From NCBI GenBank assembly GCA_028564705.1, contig JAPXFQ010000181.1, positions 620,001-684,000 on the forward strand: 64,000 nucleotides of DNA. Reading direction: 5' to 3'. Below the pieces are notes generated by a model, which saw only the letters and a list, made by a program, of their open reading frames with translations, made no database searches and was not told the origin of the DNA. The translations under genes were made by a program, and so were the position numbers. Each line of letters opens with the position of its first letter. Within the stretch, counting starts at the first letter, position 1. Shown one piece after another: positions 24,343-35,764 of the stretch. Source of the stretch: Apricaphanius iberus (taxonomy: Eukaryota; Chordata; Actinopteri; Cyprinodontiformes; Aphaniidae).

Positions 24343-26221
24343 TTCTTACATGCTCAAAAATTTTAATATTTTCTTAACTCAATATTTCTGTAACAAAATG
24401 GATTTTGTTGGAGTCACCGACCTATGTAGTTACATAAAACTCTATTTAACTACTTACATCAGAAGTGAAACGCCCTAAATCGCCCTTTTTTCTGCAACAG
24501 AAGGAGAAAGCAATCCACGAACAGCTTAGTTATAAGAACGTTTTCCATCACTTGGTGGCAATAATGCCAGTCGGTTGTTTAAAGAGCTCTAATAAATACA
24601 AAAGGACTCATTTAGCCACTAGCTAGCCTGTAGCTACTTCACTAAAGTTAATAAAGTCAATTCCACTACTCTGCTTGTGGTGAGTAGGGCTTGTTACTTT
24701 AACTCTGGTATGTACTAAATTCATAAGTACTTTTATTCAGATTTAAAAAGATAAAGAAGCAGGTTTCATTATTTTTATTGTTTGGCTATTTCTTGTAGGC
24801 TCTGTTATTTTTCCCATAGTAATAATATTATGAAGACCAGCTCAGAATTCCCATTCACTTAGTAAAATTACAAAAAAATTGTTTGGAAAATGTTCCCCCT
24901 TGTTACCCTTAAAAGAATAAGTCACTTAGACAAGAATAGATGGATATAAACTTAATGTTTTTGTATAATAAAATACAGTTTTTTTTTCAGTGTATCATAT
25001 ATATAAAGAAGGCAATGTAACTTCTAATGTATTTGAAAAAATAGGCAAAATACATTTGTTCTGTAGATGTGAAAAGTGAAGACATAATGGAAACAAATGT
25101 AATTTTTTTTTTAGCGAAATCCATTCTCAAAGATTTTCATACTCACTTTACAGATATTTATTAGTAAAAGCTTTGATAAATTATCTTATTTTGACTTCAC
25201 ATTTATAAGTTACTTTTCCTTGGTCTTTCAATTTTGTGGTTTGTAAAATGTAAAAAAAACAAAACAAGGTACTGTTTGGAAAAGGTGTTCAGTGGGATTT
25301 TTTTTATACTGACATCCATGTCACAATTTTTAGTTTTGGCTCAGCAGAGAGAAACATGTGGTGGATGTTTTGAAGCACTTACAGAAAACACAGTATTGGT
25401 CTCAGGCTGTAACCCTCGCCACACTGTCATTCCCCATAAATGCCTTTACTGTAGTTTTGACAGGACTGAACGGAGTAAAAATCATTAGGGTGATGAGTTG
25501 AAGAAGACAGGCAGCATACTTTTTACTGATAAGCAACTCCAGTGTACCTCGCTGTCAGCTACTTAGGCTGTGTGCTGCAAAAAATTAGATTTTTCAAGGA
25601 CAGAAAGTCCTTTTTTGACCTCTGTAATAAATCATCATAAGCTTTTTCTGCTGTATAAGCTACTTTCTTGTTTGCGGACTAAGTTTATGTGTGAGTTCAT
25701 AGTCCGTTTTAAAAAAATCCACTGGAGAGGACCCTATAATAAACCTAAAGAAGGCTTGAAAGTGTCAAAATGTTCCTTACAATAAAAAAACAAGAGAAAA
25801 ATGCCAAATTGAATAAATTGGACCTTTTGTCTTTAAGCAATGTTGTAAGGTTTCTAACATAGACGTTGTTATTAGAAAAAGGCTCATTATATACTTATAT
25901 CTAAATATCTGCTGATGAAACATTCATGTGAATGACATTTCTTCTAGAACATCTGGTAGCATAAAAATATGCAGGCAGAGACTTGAGAATTAGTATGCGT
26001 GGTCAAATACATTCAGAATCAGGACTGTCACATACATCTAGCAAATGCTGAAGCAAGAAAGAAAAATCAGTTTTTGCCTAAAAAGCTATTGCATGTTTAT
26101 GTTTGATTTCTGAATTTACGAACATCTTTACTACACTGGTTGGCAGGACCCAGGAAATCACTGTGAAATCAGTGCAAAGAACAAAATTAACATTGTATGT
26201 AGATGGCATTGCTTTAAAACA

Positions 26222-26375
26222 TCCATCCATCCATCCATTTTCTTAACCGCTTAATCCTTAATGGGTCACGGGGGGGGGCTGGTGCCTATCTCCAGCTGTC
26301 TACGGGCGAGAGGCAGGGTACACCCTGGACAGGTCGCCAGTCCATCACAGGGCCACATAGAGACGGACAGGACAT
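26222..26375 (-). repeat. SINE-like repeat, copy C (tail half)
   Basis: It begins with (CATC)n at 26222-26238, then TTTTCTTAACCGCTTAATCC, a run of nine G, and the family's CAGGGTACACCCTGGACAGG and CGCCAGTCCATCACAGGGCC. Orientation is minus (the tRNA-like head would lie to the right and is absent). Confidence 0.8.
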
Positions 26376-26909
26376 TCTTTAAAACATATTAGGATATATG
26401 GACTTTTATATGTATGGACGTCAGCATTTGGACATTACATTTGTTTTTGTAAAATTCCATAATTTTTTTCCACTACAAAAGCATTTATCCACACAACTCT
26501 CTAAAAGTGATCAAGACATTGGAAGGTATGATGAATTTTCTTTAGGGATTGTTACAGAGTTTTGAGGCATCAGAGAACACACTTTTTCATGAACATGATC
26601 TTGGATACTATCTTAACAGCCTCAAGTGCTGTGCTCCAGCATGGATGGACCTTTATTCAAAATCCACTTAATCTGAAAATCTAAGCGATAAGGTTATACG
26701 GGGAGTTAGACGCTTAATGTTATCCACTCAACACGAGCATTTTTGCCCCATTTAAGGTCCCATAACTGCGCAATCCCTTACTGACCTGTGCATATATTGG
26801 GCATGTGCGAAAAGACACGCAAAACACAGACTGATGCGTATAACCTACAAAATATAAACAAGAAGCTCTACAGCACAGTACTTACCTGTTTGTCCTACCA
26901 AAGAGAACA

Positions 26910-27056
26910 ATGGCTGCTCAGAAGAAGAGAGAGTTTTTGGTGTGGACCGACGACGATGTCTACTTGTTGCTCAAAGTAACACAAGATTATAAAGCTGTTG
27001 TCTTTGTCTGTAGTGTTGCGTTGTTGTCGTCAACCTGGAATGTAGCATTTCATTGA
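26910..27056 (+). pseudogene. Myb/SANT-like exon fragment
   Basis: The frame from ATG 26910 runs 48 codons to TGA. Residues 9-28 read FLVWTDDDVYLLLKVTQDYK, the start of the Myb/SANT-like domain found in accessory proteins of PIF/Harbinger and related transposons (W-T-D-D-E-V-x-L-L-L). The rest of the domain is missing, and the frame continues into unrelated sequence. It lies within the TRHR intron on the opposite strand. It is too short to be functional, and I take it as a relic of a transposon-encoded DNA-binding protein. Confidence 0.55.
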
Positions 27057-27326
27057 CGTCACTTCCTGTGATTATCCGGGGAAGCTGTCCAGATCTGCTC
27101 ATTTAGCCGTTGAGTTAAGAATTAGATGGTCCTCTTACCCAGCTAATAATTATCCGGCCACAGACCTCAAACAATGGTGAGTTAGTGTGGATGATAAGGG
27201 GGTGTAGACTAAATAATTCTATGTTTAAGGCATTATCCAGACAAATTATTCCGATTTTAGTTTTTGCTGTTGTTACTTTGTGAAAAACTGAGCTTTCATA
27301 AATGCCATGATCCACAAATACATGAA

Positions 27327-27385
27327 AGCATATTCACATGTTAGAATGGCCTAATAAAGTCCAGGCCCAAATCCAAGTTTAAGGT
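27327..27385 (+). mobile_element. short Tc1 fragment
   Basis: CATATTCACATGTTAGAATG, then GCCTAATAAAGTCCAGGCCC, matches the transposase region encoding VLEWPSQSPDLNP. It stops abruptly where the element starting at about 27386 begins, which looks like an interruption. Confidence 0.6.
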
Positions 27386-27761
27386 TCTTTATCATGCAAA
27401 ATCAACTTTTTGGAGCTGTTAACCTTGTAATGCTATTTCCTTATAAAAGAAAAAATAAACCAAGTGGTTGTTGGCTTAATTCACACATTTCTCAGTAATA
27501 CTGCTGAATATTGCTCTCTGAGCAGCTGCACCATCCTCTCCTGGTAAATGACTGACTTAGTACATTGTTACATGTTCTAAGAGAAAAAAATGTCATGTAA
27601 ACAGCCCCTTAGACTGTCAAACCAGGAAGTGTCCGACGTGTCCGCGCCGCTCCTGCAGAGTAATCATCCCCCCTTCCACAGTTTTTAAGAGGTGTGAGCG
27701 GCACAAGGTAATACGCTAAGAACCTCTGTTTTTTTTTATTTTATTTTTTTATCTTGGCATG

Positions 27762-27993
27762 AAAATGCTCTTTTGACTGCAAGAGGTACAGGAATTTATT
27801 CTACGTTCCTAAAGAAGAGTCCAATCACCAGAAATGGCTGGAATTTTTCTCTGGCATCCCACGACTAACCAGCCATGATATGTTTCGATCGTCACTTCAC
27901 CAATGGTTATTTCATGAACCTTGGCCAGCACCAAAGTGGATTGTCCGAGAGATTAATTCCCACCATAAAAATGCCTGATGGAGTGGCCAGAGC
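27762..27993 (+). pseudogene. THAP-domain-like exon fragment
   Basis: The first half (frame of 27766) reads YRNLFYVPKEESNHQKWLEFF, like the middle of a THAP zinc finger with its conserved Pro and Trp. After a frameshift near 27870, the second half (frame of 27875) reads ICFDRHFTNGYF and RLIPTIKMP, like the C-x-x-H-F part and the AVPTIF-type end. The Cys-His spacing is one residue longer than usual. The exon is followed by a perfect GTAAGT donor at 27994-27999. THAP fingers occur in P-element and Kolobok-type transposases and in host genes. The frameshift and the missing first Cys pair make this copy a relic. A possible earlier exon ends at a GTAATA donor near 27705. Confidence 0.5.
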
Positions 27994-28169
27994 AGTAAGT
28001 AAATCAAAAAGCTGGCTAAATGCTAATGATAGTGTGTGTTACCCTTTTTTATGCAACAGTTAGTTCCGACCCAGTAATTTGGTTGGACAAAAGATATTCC
28101 ATGAGTACTGATATTACAGTAAAACAGCACTGGGACTTTTTACAGAAAATATCACTCTGTTCTACAGGC

Positions 28170-28460
28170 ATTAATGGTGCGTTCACACCACCCAAAACAT
28201 CAAACGTCAAGAACGGCAAGATTACATGTAAAGTCTATGGTTGAGGCCGTCAGAGTCTCCACGGTGCTTTGGCCGCGGCAAGTTTCGAAGTGTTTGTTGC
28301 ATTCCAAGCTTCAAAGCGGCAGAAGCCAGCAAGACAGAAGCTAAGCTCGCTGAGCTTCCACCTCCGTCCCCCGAGCGCCAACCAATCACAGGGTCTCACT
28401 GTAGTGGCATCGCCTGTCGTCGACCAATCAGAGCATCTCACTATAGTGACGTCGCCTAAT
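28170..28460. repeat. GC-rich MITE-like segment (tentative)
   Basis: It starts with GGTGCGTTCACACCACCCAA, the usual start of a fish MITE family, and contains CCAATCAGAG-type boxes at about 28380-28435. It is GC-rich compared with its surroundings and has overlapping open frames on both strands without domains. The right end is uncertain. Confidence 0.4.
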
Positions 28461-28626
28461 GTTGATGTTGTCTAACCACCCATGATCCCCCATTAAAATA
28501 TCTGGCAGAGAAAGTATTTTGCTAGTTGCAGCATTAAATATTTATAGGCTTCAAACCATAGACATTATTATGTCTACGGCTTCAAACTAGTAAGTTTATG
28601 TGCTGGTTACCACTTTATTTCCCCAT

Positions 28627-28830
28627 AAGTGATACTTCATGAAGAGGCCACATTACTACGTCGAACATGTAATAAGTATTTTTTATACATCAAAGTTAAT
28701 AGCATTTATAAAGCACCTACCAAAATTAATAAGCATTACTAACAATCAGTGTTTTACTCATTTCTCGAGTAGTTTCCCAAAGTCTCCTGCCGCACCTCAT
28801 CTATTTGGACCGCTTCATGAAGTATCACTT
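28627..28830. mobile_element. 204-bp foldback/MITE element
   Basis: A perfect 18-bp inverted repeat, AAGTGATACTTCATGAAG at 28627-28644 and its reverse complement at 28813-28830, brackets 168 bases of AT-rich sequence without coding signal. Partial matching continues inward (AGGCCA versus CGGTCC). This is the structure of a small non-autonomous TIR element. Confidence 0.75.
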
Positions 28831-28865
28831 CCGGGAATATAAAGAGGTATAACTTCCGGTGTAGC

Positions 28866-29100
28866 TTTTGTGTTGTGGTTTATTTTGCAGTGCTGTGGTT
28901 AATTTGGTTGTGTTGTGGTTTATTTTGTAGCGTTGTGGTTAATTTTGTTGTGTTTTGGTTTATTTTGTAGCTTTATGGTTAATTTTGTAGCGCTATGGTT
29001 AATTTTGTAGCATTGAGGTCAATTTTGTTGTGTTGTGTTTTATTTTCTAGCGTTGTGGTTAATTTTGTAGCGTTGTGGTTTATTTTGTAGCGTTGTGGCT
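28866..29100 (+). repeat. 20-bp minisatellite, about 11 copies
   Basis: Tandem units of the form GCGTTGTGGTTAATTTTGTA, alternating TTAATTTTG and TTTATTTTG versions, run for about 235 bases. The last two or three units are almost identical to each other, suggesting recent expansion at the right end. Confidence 0.85.
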
Positions 29101-29201
29101 TTTGTATTTCTGTGCTACTTCTGGGCCACCGTACACCTGTCTTCCATTGTCTAATTAGTCTTCCCAGTGTTTTCCTGCCCTTTATGTACCTGTCCAGGGT
29201 G

Positions 29202-30987
29202 TAGTGTTGTTTTTGGAGGGCTGTTTTAATTTTAGTTTTAGGCTAGTCTTTGTGTCAAGCTGTTATTTTAGTTTTTATTAGTTTTAGTCATGTTCATACA
29301 CTTTTTAGTAAATTCAAGTTTTGGTCACCTAACAGTCTGCGCATTTTAGTGTAATTTTAGTAAGAATTATACATGACTATTTTCGTTTAGTTTTAGTCAA
29401 CGGAAACTGATGACATTTAGTCCAGTTTTAGTTATTGAAAATTCTATTTTAGTCTCTTTTCAGTAAAGCAATTCTATTTAACCCATTCAGTATATTACTT
29501 TGTAGTACAGACAAAACCAACCTTTTCTTTCAGCCAAATCCATTTCAAACAAGGTTCTTATTATATTATTGTTACCTTGCCTAATTTACTTTATGTAATG
29601 CCTTGACATGTCTCTTCATGTTTGTTGTTTTCTTCCTTGCAATTCTGTGGCCGCACTTCTCCCCATCTTTCACCACAAGACATTCAGTTTTATTTTCACT
29701 TCCATATATTTAACGTTTTCCAAATGTCTTCTTCTTCTACCAAAGACCGTCGGCTGACAGGAGTTCTGCTGACAACGGCATGCAGTCAAATTTAAAGTTG
29801 CCGAATTGTGCATCCCCTCTCTTTTAAAACCAAAAATGTTCATACAGAACTGTGATTCGCACCAGCAGCTCAGAGGACATATTTAATTATGTTCAAAATA
29901 ACGCATTATTCATAACTTTATCATTCTCTTTCAAAACTGTGCCATCTTTTTTAGTGTTAAAAGCGGTTTACACAGAAACAAACCACCAGGCAGGAGTTTT
30001 TTGTACTCTATTGATAAATAAAACACTGCATCAACATAATTGACTTCATAATAACAAACATTCCGGACACACCTAGTCTTTATGAAGACAAGTTTTTAGA
30101 TAAACCGATAACAAAATTGTGCACTCTGCCCTTACAAGTGGATAGAACATTTTCGTACTCATACCGTGTCCTGTTTGCACCCATATCAGCCTTTAACTCC
30201 TACTAAAAAGTTTAGAGGTTATAAAATGTGTCACCTATGATGTTATTAGTAGAAAAGGAGGAGAATGTGACACAGCCTAAACAGCAGAGCACCGAAAGAT
30301 ACATCTGAGACACACTAACGTTAAAACAGTGACATGAAACGTGTTTAAATAAAAGCCGTGATGTTTTTTGTTTTTTTTATGCATTCATCTGCGGTACGTT
30401 TTCAGGGCGCACATGCATAAGAAACATGGTAATATTTAAAAGTATAGTATATTTAAAAGCTCCATTTTCTCATCGTTATCAGTGAGTTTACAACGACGCT
30501 CATTGCAGGGGATGCCACACTGTTCTCTACATAACACCTGTTATTGTTCCCTTTCTCTGTCACGCTACTCTACTCACGCATAGTTGCAGACTCACTGGTA
30601 CATCTGCATCTTCTAAATAATTGCGCGACTGGAGCTTGAGGATGTGATGTTGCCTGTGAGAGAAATGGGCTCTGGACACAGGAAACAGAAAAACTAAATA
30701 ATAATAATAATAATAATGCGACTAAACAAGATAAAAATAACGTTGTGACACTTAGTCTCTCATCTCGCTTTGGTCAACGAAAATGTGGTGACATTTTAGC
30801 ATAGTTTTTTTATGTAAACCACATTTAGTCTTGTTTTTATTTGTCAACAATATTGTATTATACATTTAATTATAGTCATTGTCGCATTACCCGCATTTTT
30901 GTTATGTTTCATCTTGTTTTAGTCACGTGATAAAGGTTCATTGATGACAGTTTTTACTCATAGTTTTCGTTGACAAAAGCAACACTG
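29202..30987. mobile_element. hAT-type DNA element (1.8 kb) inserted in a SINE
   Basis: The terminal repeats are TAGTGTTGTTTTTG (left) and CAGTGTTGCTTTTG (right, reverse complement). They are flanked by an 8-bp target duplication, CCAGGGTG (29194-29201) and CCAGAGTG (30988-30995), 7 of 8 matching. An 8-bp duplication is the hAT hallmark. Inside, both ends are full of TTTTAGT-type motifs; the core contains an (AAT)n tract at about 30697-30717 and no transposase frame. The flanks are the two halves of SINE-like copy D. Confidence 0.75.
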
Positions 30988-31080
30988 CCAGAGTGTACCC
31001 TGCCTGTCGTCCAATGACTGCTGGACTTAGGCACCAGTCCCCCTACGACCCTTCAAGGATAAGCAGCATAGATGATGGAT
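30988..31080 (+). repeat. SINE-like repeat, copy D (right part)
   Basis: It resumes after the hAT insertion with GAGTGTACCCTGCCTGTCGT, then CCAATGACTGCTGGACTTAG, GGCACCAGTCCCCCTACGAC, and ends AGCATAGATGATGGATG. The left part ends at 29201 with ACCTGTCCAGGGTG. Confidence 0.75.
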
Positions 31081-34000
31081 GTAATAGTTTTACAATACTG
31101 TTATTTTACTTGAGTAATATTATTATGAAATATTGCTTCTTTTACTTGGCTAAATCTTCTGGATACTCTACCCACTGTGAGTCACTTCACTGACTGAAAA
31201 ACAGGCTTGTTTAAACCACAAATGGCCCAGATGCAGATCTACTGGTTAAGTTGAAGTGGGACTTGTTATTTGAACACCAGCTTAGTTGTTCTAATGTTAG
31301 TTTGTATCTGCCGAGCCTGCTGAGACATTTTGAAGTCAAAAACATAATTACTATATCTTGTCACTGGAAGTACATTACCCTGTTTTAAACTCTGCATACA
31401 TTACTCACTGTATCAATTTAATAAGTTTTATATTGAAAATAAAACAATTTGTACTAAGAAAACATGTTTATCCATGCCTTATGTTTTAATTGATTTAGCT
31501 ATTCGTTTAACATTTGAGTCTTAAAAATACTCATATTTGCACATAACTTCCTAATTTTATGTCTGTCTTATCAGTTTTAAAGGTCTCAGTTACTTGTGTT
31601 TGTATACATTTTTCCATGTTCTCTGCGGAAATGAATGCCCTCTGAGTCTGTTTATGTGAAAATAATCCTTCCACTCTCCTTTCCAAGTGTGTTTCTGCTC
31701 AGCACGGTAGTGGGTGGAGAGAAACGGCAGGACTTGTTGTCTTGCTCATTAAGATTAATGACTTGCATATTTCTCTCCTCTGATAGGCTAACTGCAGCAA
31801 TACTCTCACATTGTCTCAATTTACAAAAATCAGTAAAGTGTTATGTAAGACCAAAATTGTCCCAGTATTTAGCCACCATCCACCTGATGGTGGAGTTTAC
31901 CACCCACTTTGGGCTTCATTCCCAAATAATCTGACTCTGAGAAGACTGGACCCCAGCACAATGGGCTGAGCTTCGATCAGGCGGTCTTCTCTTATACCAC
32001 ATGTCCCACACCCACCAGTCGGACAGGGATTCTCGTCCCTGTTTATACTAAAGCACTGTAAAAAACGTGCAGCAATTGTTTGATTGGCTTCCCATTGTTG
32101 TCCCTTTTAAGCTCCAGTGTCTTGTCAAGTTCTTCGTCAGGTTGTCTTCAGTCCTTCCCGCTTGTCATCTTGTCTCATCAGTTCTGGACCAAATATTATT
32201 AAGAAATGGGGAATAATAGTTCTAAACAACTCTCTGTGCCTGTTTCCGTCCTTAGACTCCTAACATTTTTGCAAATAATTATTTTCTCTTGAGTAATTTC
32301 TTGGATGGCTACTTGACAAAAAAAAAACAAATTAGTTAGCATTTTTCTTTACCAGCAGCTGTATATATTACTTTAGCAAGTAATACTAATAAAGATTTTT
32401 ATAGAGACTGTATATAATGATATGAGAAAAATAGTCTCTTTTTCAGTGATGCTCTGTTTGTGTTTTTCTGATGGGCCACTCAATCAAAGCTTCTCTCTTT
32501 TTATGTGAGCCCCACCTGATCTGTTTGGAATCTCTTGCATGGTAGCCTAGTTATCTAGGGGATATGAAGGAGAATAATGCATGTTCCTCATTAAAAGGCT
32601 TGCAAGCAATCACCCTGACACTATTTTTCATGAAAATTTAAAAGCAGGTAATTTTTCTCTAATGTAATGACTAAATCAAAGGCTCATAAAATTGTCCTGA
32701 ACACACCAGATCAGATCAGCATACGGTATGCTCATCTAAAAAAAAAAAAAAAAATCTTAATCTGTTACAAAAAGTAAAGACAAATCCTCATTACTTTTTT
32801 AGCTTTAGGTAACACACTTACATGGCTGGGATAGCCTACTGCTTGTGTCCACCATGAGCAGGTTCATGCTGAGAAACAAAATTTGTTAGCTAAACTGATG
32901 GTGGAAAAAAGAAAACAGCCTAAAGCCTATTTGGGTTAGGGTTAAGTGATTTGACTATCCGACTAAACATGGAGCTCCCTCAGGGTACCCCACCCTCTTC
33001 ATTCCAGGAAGGCGTCAAACCTCATCTGATAAACAAACGTCTCCCGGCGGTGACTATCTGAGACAGTCTGGTGGGTGTTTGCGCTCTGAGCTGTCTGCTC
33101 CACTTTAGAGGGTGAAAATGAAGTAAAAACAATCTAGTGTTTTTTAAGAAAGATAAAGAGATAGACTTAGGCTGTGGTTTAGTCTTATCTAACAGTGTGG
33201 TGAAAGAAAGCGAACAAGATAAATAAAAATTAGATATACTTCGAACTTACAATACTGTCTGATCACTTAACGTTAAAAAATAGACACAGAAAGTGCTGGC
33301 TTAGTTTTAATATCCCAGAAAGGCTTGGTTTATGCTGCTTGAAAAGGTACTAGGGAGTTTTAACTACAGACTGACTAAAAATTGGGATCCGAATGAAAGG
33401 AGAAAGAGACCCATCAATTTTCACAAAGACATTTTTTGCAACAATCCTCTGTGAGCAAAATACTAAAGAAATGTTAGGAAAATAAAAGCAGACTGTATAT
33501 TATTTTTCTTTCAAATGGTCTGTAGTGTGACTTTAGTTCAAACTAAATAATGAATTTGTTCACCTAACACTGAGCTATGCAACAAGGCCATTTTTGATTA
33601 GAGCTACAAAGGCAGCAGGGCACTGTTTTTGTAACACTGTTTAGATTTTTATTTTACATAGCAAAAAAAATATTTTTGTTTTTAGATTTAATGTATACCC
33701 TTTATTCATTATTATATACAATAACTGACATCAAGCATGTAGTTTGCATCTTAATAACTAAAAATTACTTCATAAGACGAGTGATTCTTACACTATAAAT
33801 GTAATTTGTTTGTGTAAAACCTGGTAAATACCGTTTAAATTCAGGTGCTGGGGGAAATCCAAAGGTAGTTGGAGTCAAAAAAGAAGTTTATGGTTATACC
33901 CCCCTATGACTGTTTTTGCACACCTCATTCAGCTACCTGTCCTTACAGATATTGCATACAGCCTTTGGGGAAGAGGCCACCTATGATGACTAAAATAGAA

Positions 34001-35340
34001 ATACCATTGGTGTTGAGGTATTGGACAATCAGGTTCAATAAAATCACAGGTTATGGACTGATTGCTATCTTTCCATTCCATTTCAAAGTGTAAATTTTGG
34101 GTGTATCGTTTTAAAAATCCCCTTGCAACCTGCTGATGTTGGAGGGATTATTGTGTTTTAAATTCTCCCAGGTGTGACCTTATCCAAAAAGCCCAGCGTA
34201 AGTCATTTTGGCTTAGAGCTGTGGTATTATGTTACAGACTGGATTTATTAACGTTTTTTCAAGCGGAAACTTCAAAATAATTGCACACAGCTTAACGTAT
34301 GGCCTTCTTGTTCCAGAGACCTAGGTGCATTTTTTTGTACTTTATACAGCACAAACATTGATACACCACATGTTTCCCATAGTGTTTGATAGGCCATTTG
34401 TTTATTCCATATTGCTTTTTTTTGCTCTCTTGATACAGTCTACGTCTTGTTGGAAATATAAGATTAAACTTGCCACAGACAATTAGATAAAAATGATTAA
34501 AAAGTTATCAGTTTTAGTTTAAAATAGAATTCAGGAAAGATTGTATATGGTAGCAGAGACTGCTATCATACATCAAAATCTGATGTTAGTGTACAATGTT
34601 CTAAAAAAAAAGGCATAAGTGGCTGCAAATGTACAGGTATAGCTCTTCAAAAGTGGATATCTATGAACCTACTTTTATGGTTCTTCCAGATCAAGGAGTC
34701 AATACCTTTATTAGCCCAGAATTTATAAAACAATTGGAAATGTTGAGCCTTATGTCCTATCCTAATTTAAACAAAACCAGTTTCTTCAGTCCCAATTGAT
34801 CTACCTTAGCATTTTTTCAACCACATTTAAACATTATCTCTGGTCTTTATTTAGATATCGTTCCATTTATGAGTTGCCTACACTTACAAAACACACCATT
34901 TGAATTTAATCAATGAAATAAATAATCTGTTTACATTTTAACTGAGAATATTTTAGTTATTATTGAAGAAAGACATGATGTAAAATTAAAAGGTTAACCA
35001 CACTAAACTAAATTAGCTAAACTGAATAATCCATGTCAAAAAGAAGCAAAACTAATTGTTGTGATATAGATACAAATTGTTACTTAAATTGTAATACATT
35101 TTCTAAATCCACTGTAACAAGGTGGTATGTATAATCTGTTCCTGACAACCACAATTAAAATGTATTCATTAGCAAGGACTCTACCAGGATTAAGGAACCC
35201 ATGCTACTACCAGAGTTGGTTTCAGCAATAGTCCTGTCGCAAAACTAATTTATAAGCGCTGTAAAACAAAAGCTTTGAAACAAGTCTTGTGACTTGTCTT
35301 ATGGCTCTCAACTATTACTAAGCAGATGTAGTCATTCACA
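31081..35340. other. intronic stretch without recognised features
   Basis: AT-rich intron sequence. Open frames such as 31635-31934 and 33869-34093 show no domain. A run of A lies at about 32739-32754. Confidence 0.5.
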
Positions 35341-35490
35341 ATATCCATCCATCCATCTATCCATCCACCCATTTTCTGAACCGCTTAATCCTTAAGGGGT
35401 TGCGGGGGGGGGGGGGGGGGGGGTGCCTATCTCCAGCTGTCAACGGGCGAGAGGCGGGGTACACCCTGGACTGGTCGCCAGTCCATCGCA
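35341..35490 (-). repeat. SINE-like repeat, copy E with a G20 run
   Basis: (ATCC)n at 35341-35372 is followed by CATTTTCTGAACCGCTTAAT, a run of 20 G at 35404-35423, and the family text GGCGGGGTACACCCTGGACT. It is the same tail half as copy C, in the same orientation. In copy C the corresponding G run has nine bases. Confidence 0.85.
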
Positions 35491-35764
35491 GATCATTCAC
35501 AGTAATAGGCATTAAAATATAAGCACCTTCCCACTTTTTCTTGACCCCAAACAAATCTTTACAACTCTAAAAAAAAAAAATAATAATCCTAATGTTACTG
35601 GAATGTAACCGTAATGAAACATTACATTCACAAACCAATGCATTTGATTAAAATTTATATAATTGTAATGCCTGTTAGTTATTGCTCTCCAAAATGATGT
35701 TTTCTTGTGTATCTTGATAGCAAGTTTAACTTAGCCTTAGAGATGTCACTAAACTAGTTAAAGC

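Noticed and set aside
28866..29100. CRISPR-like array
   Set aside because: The units are contiguous 20-bp tandem copies without distinct spacers; this is a eukaryotic minisatellite.
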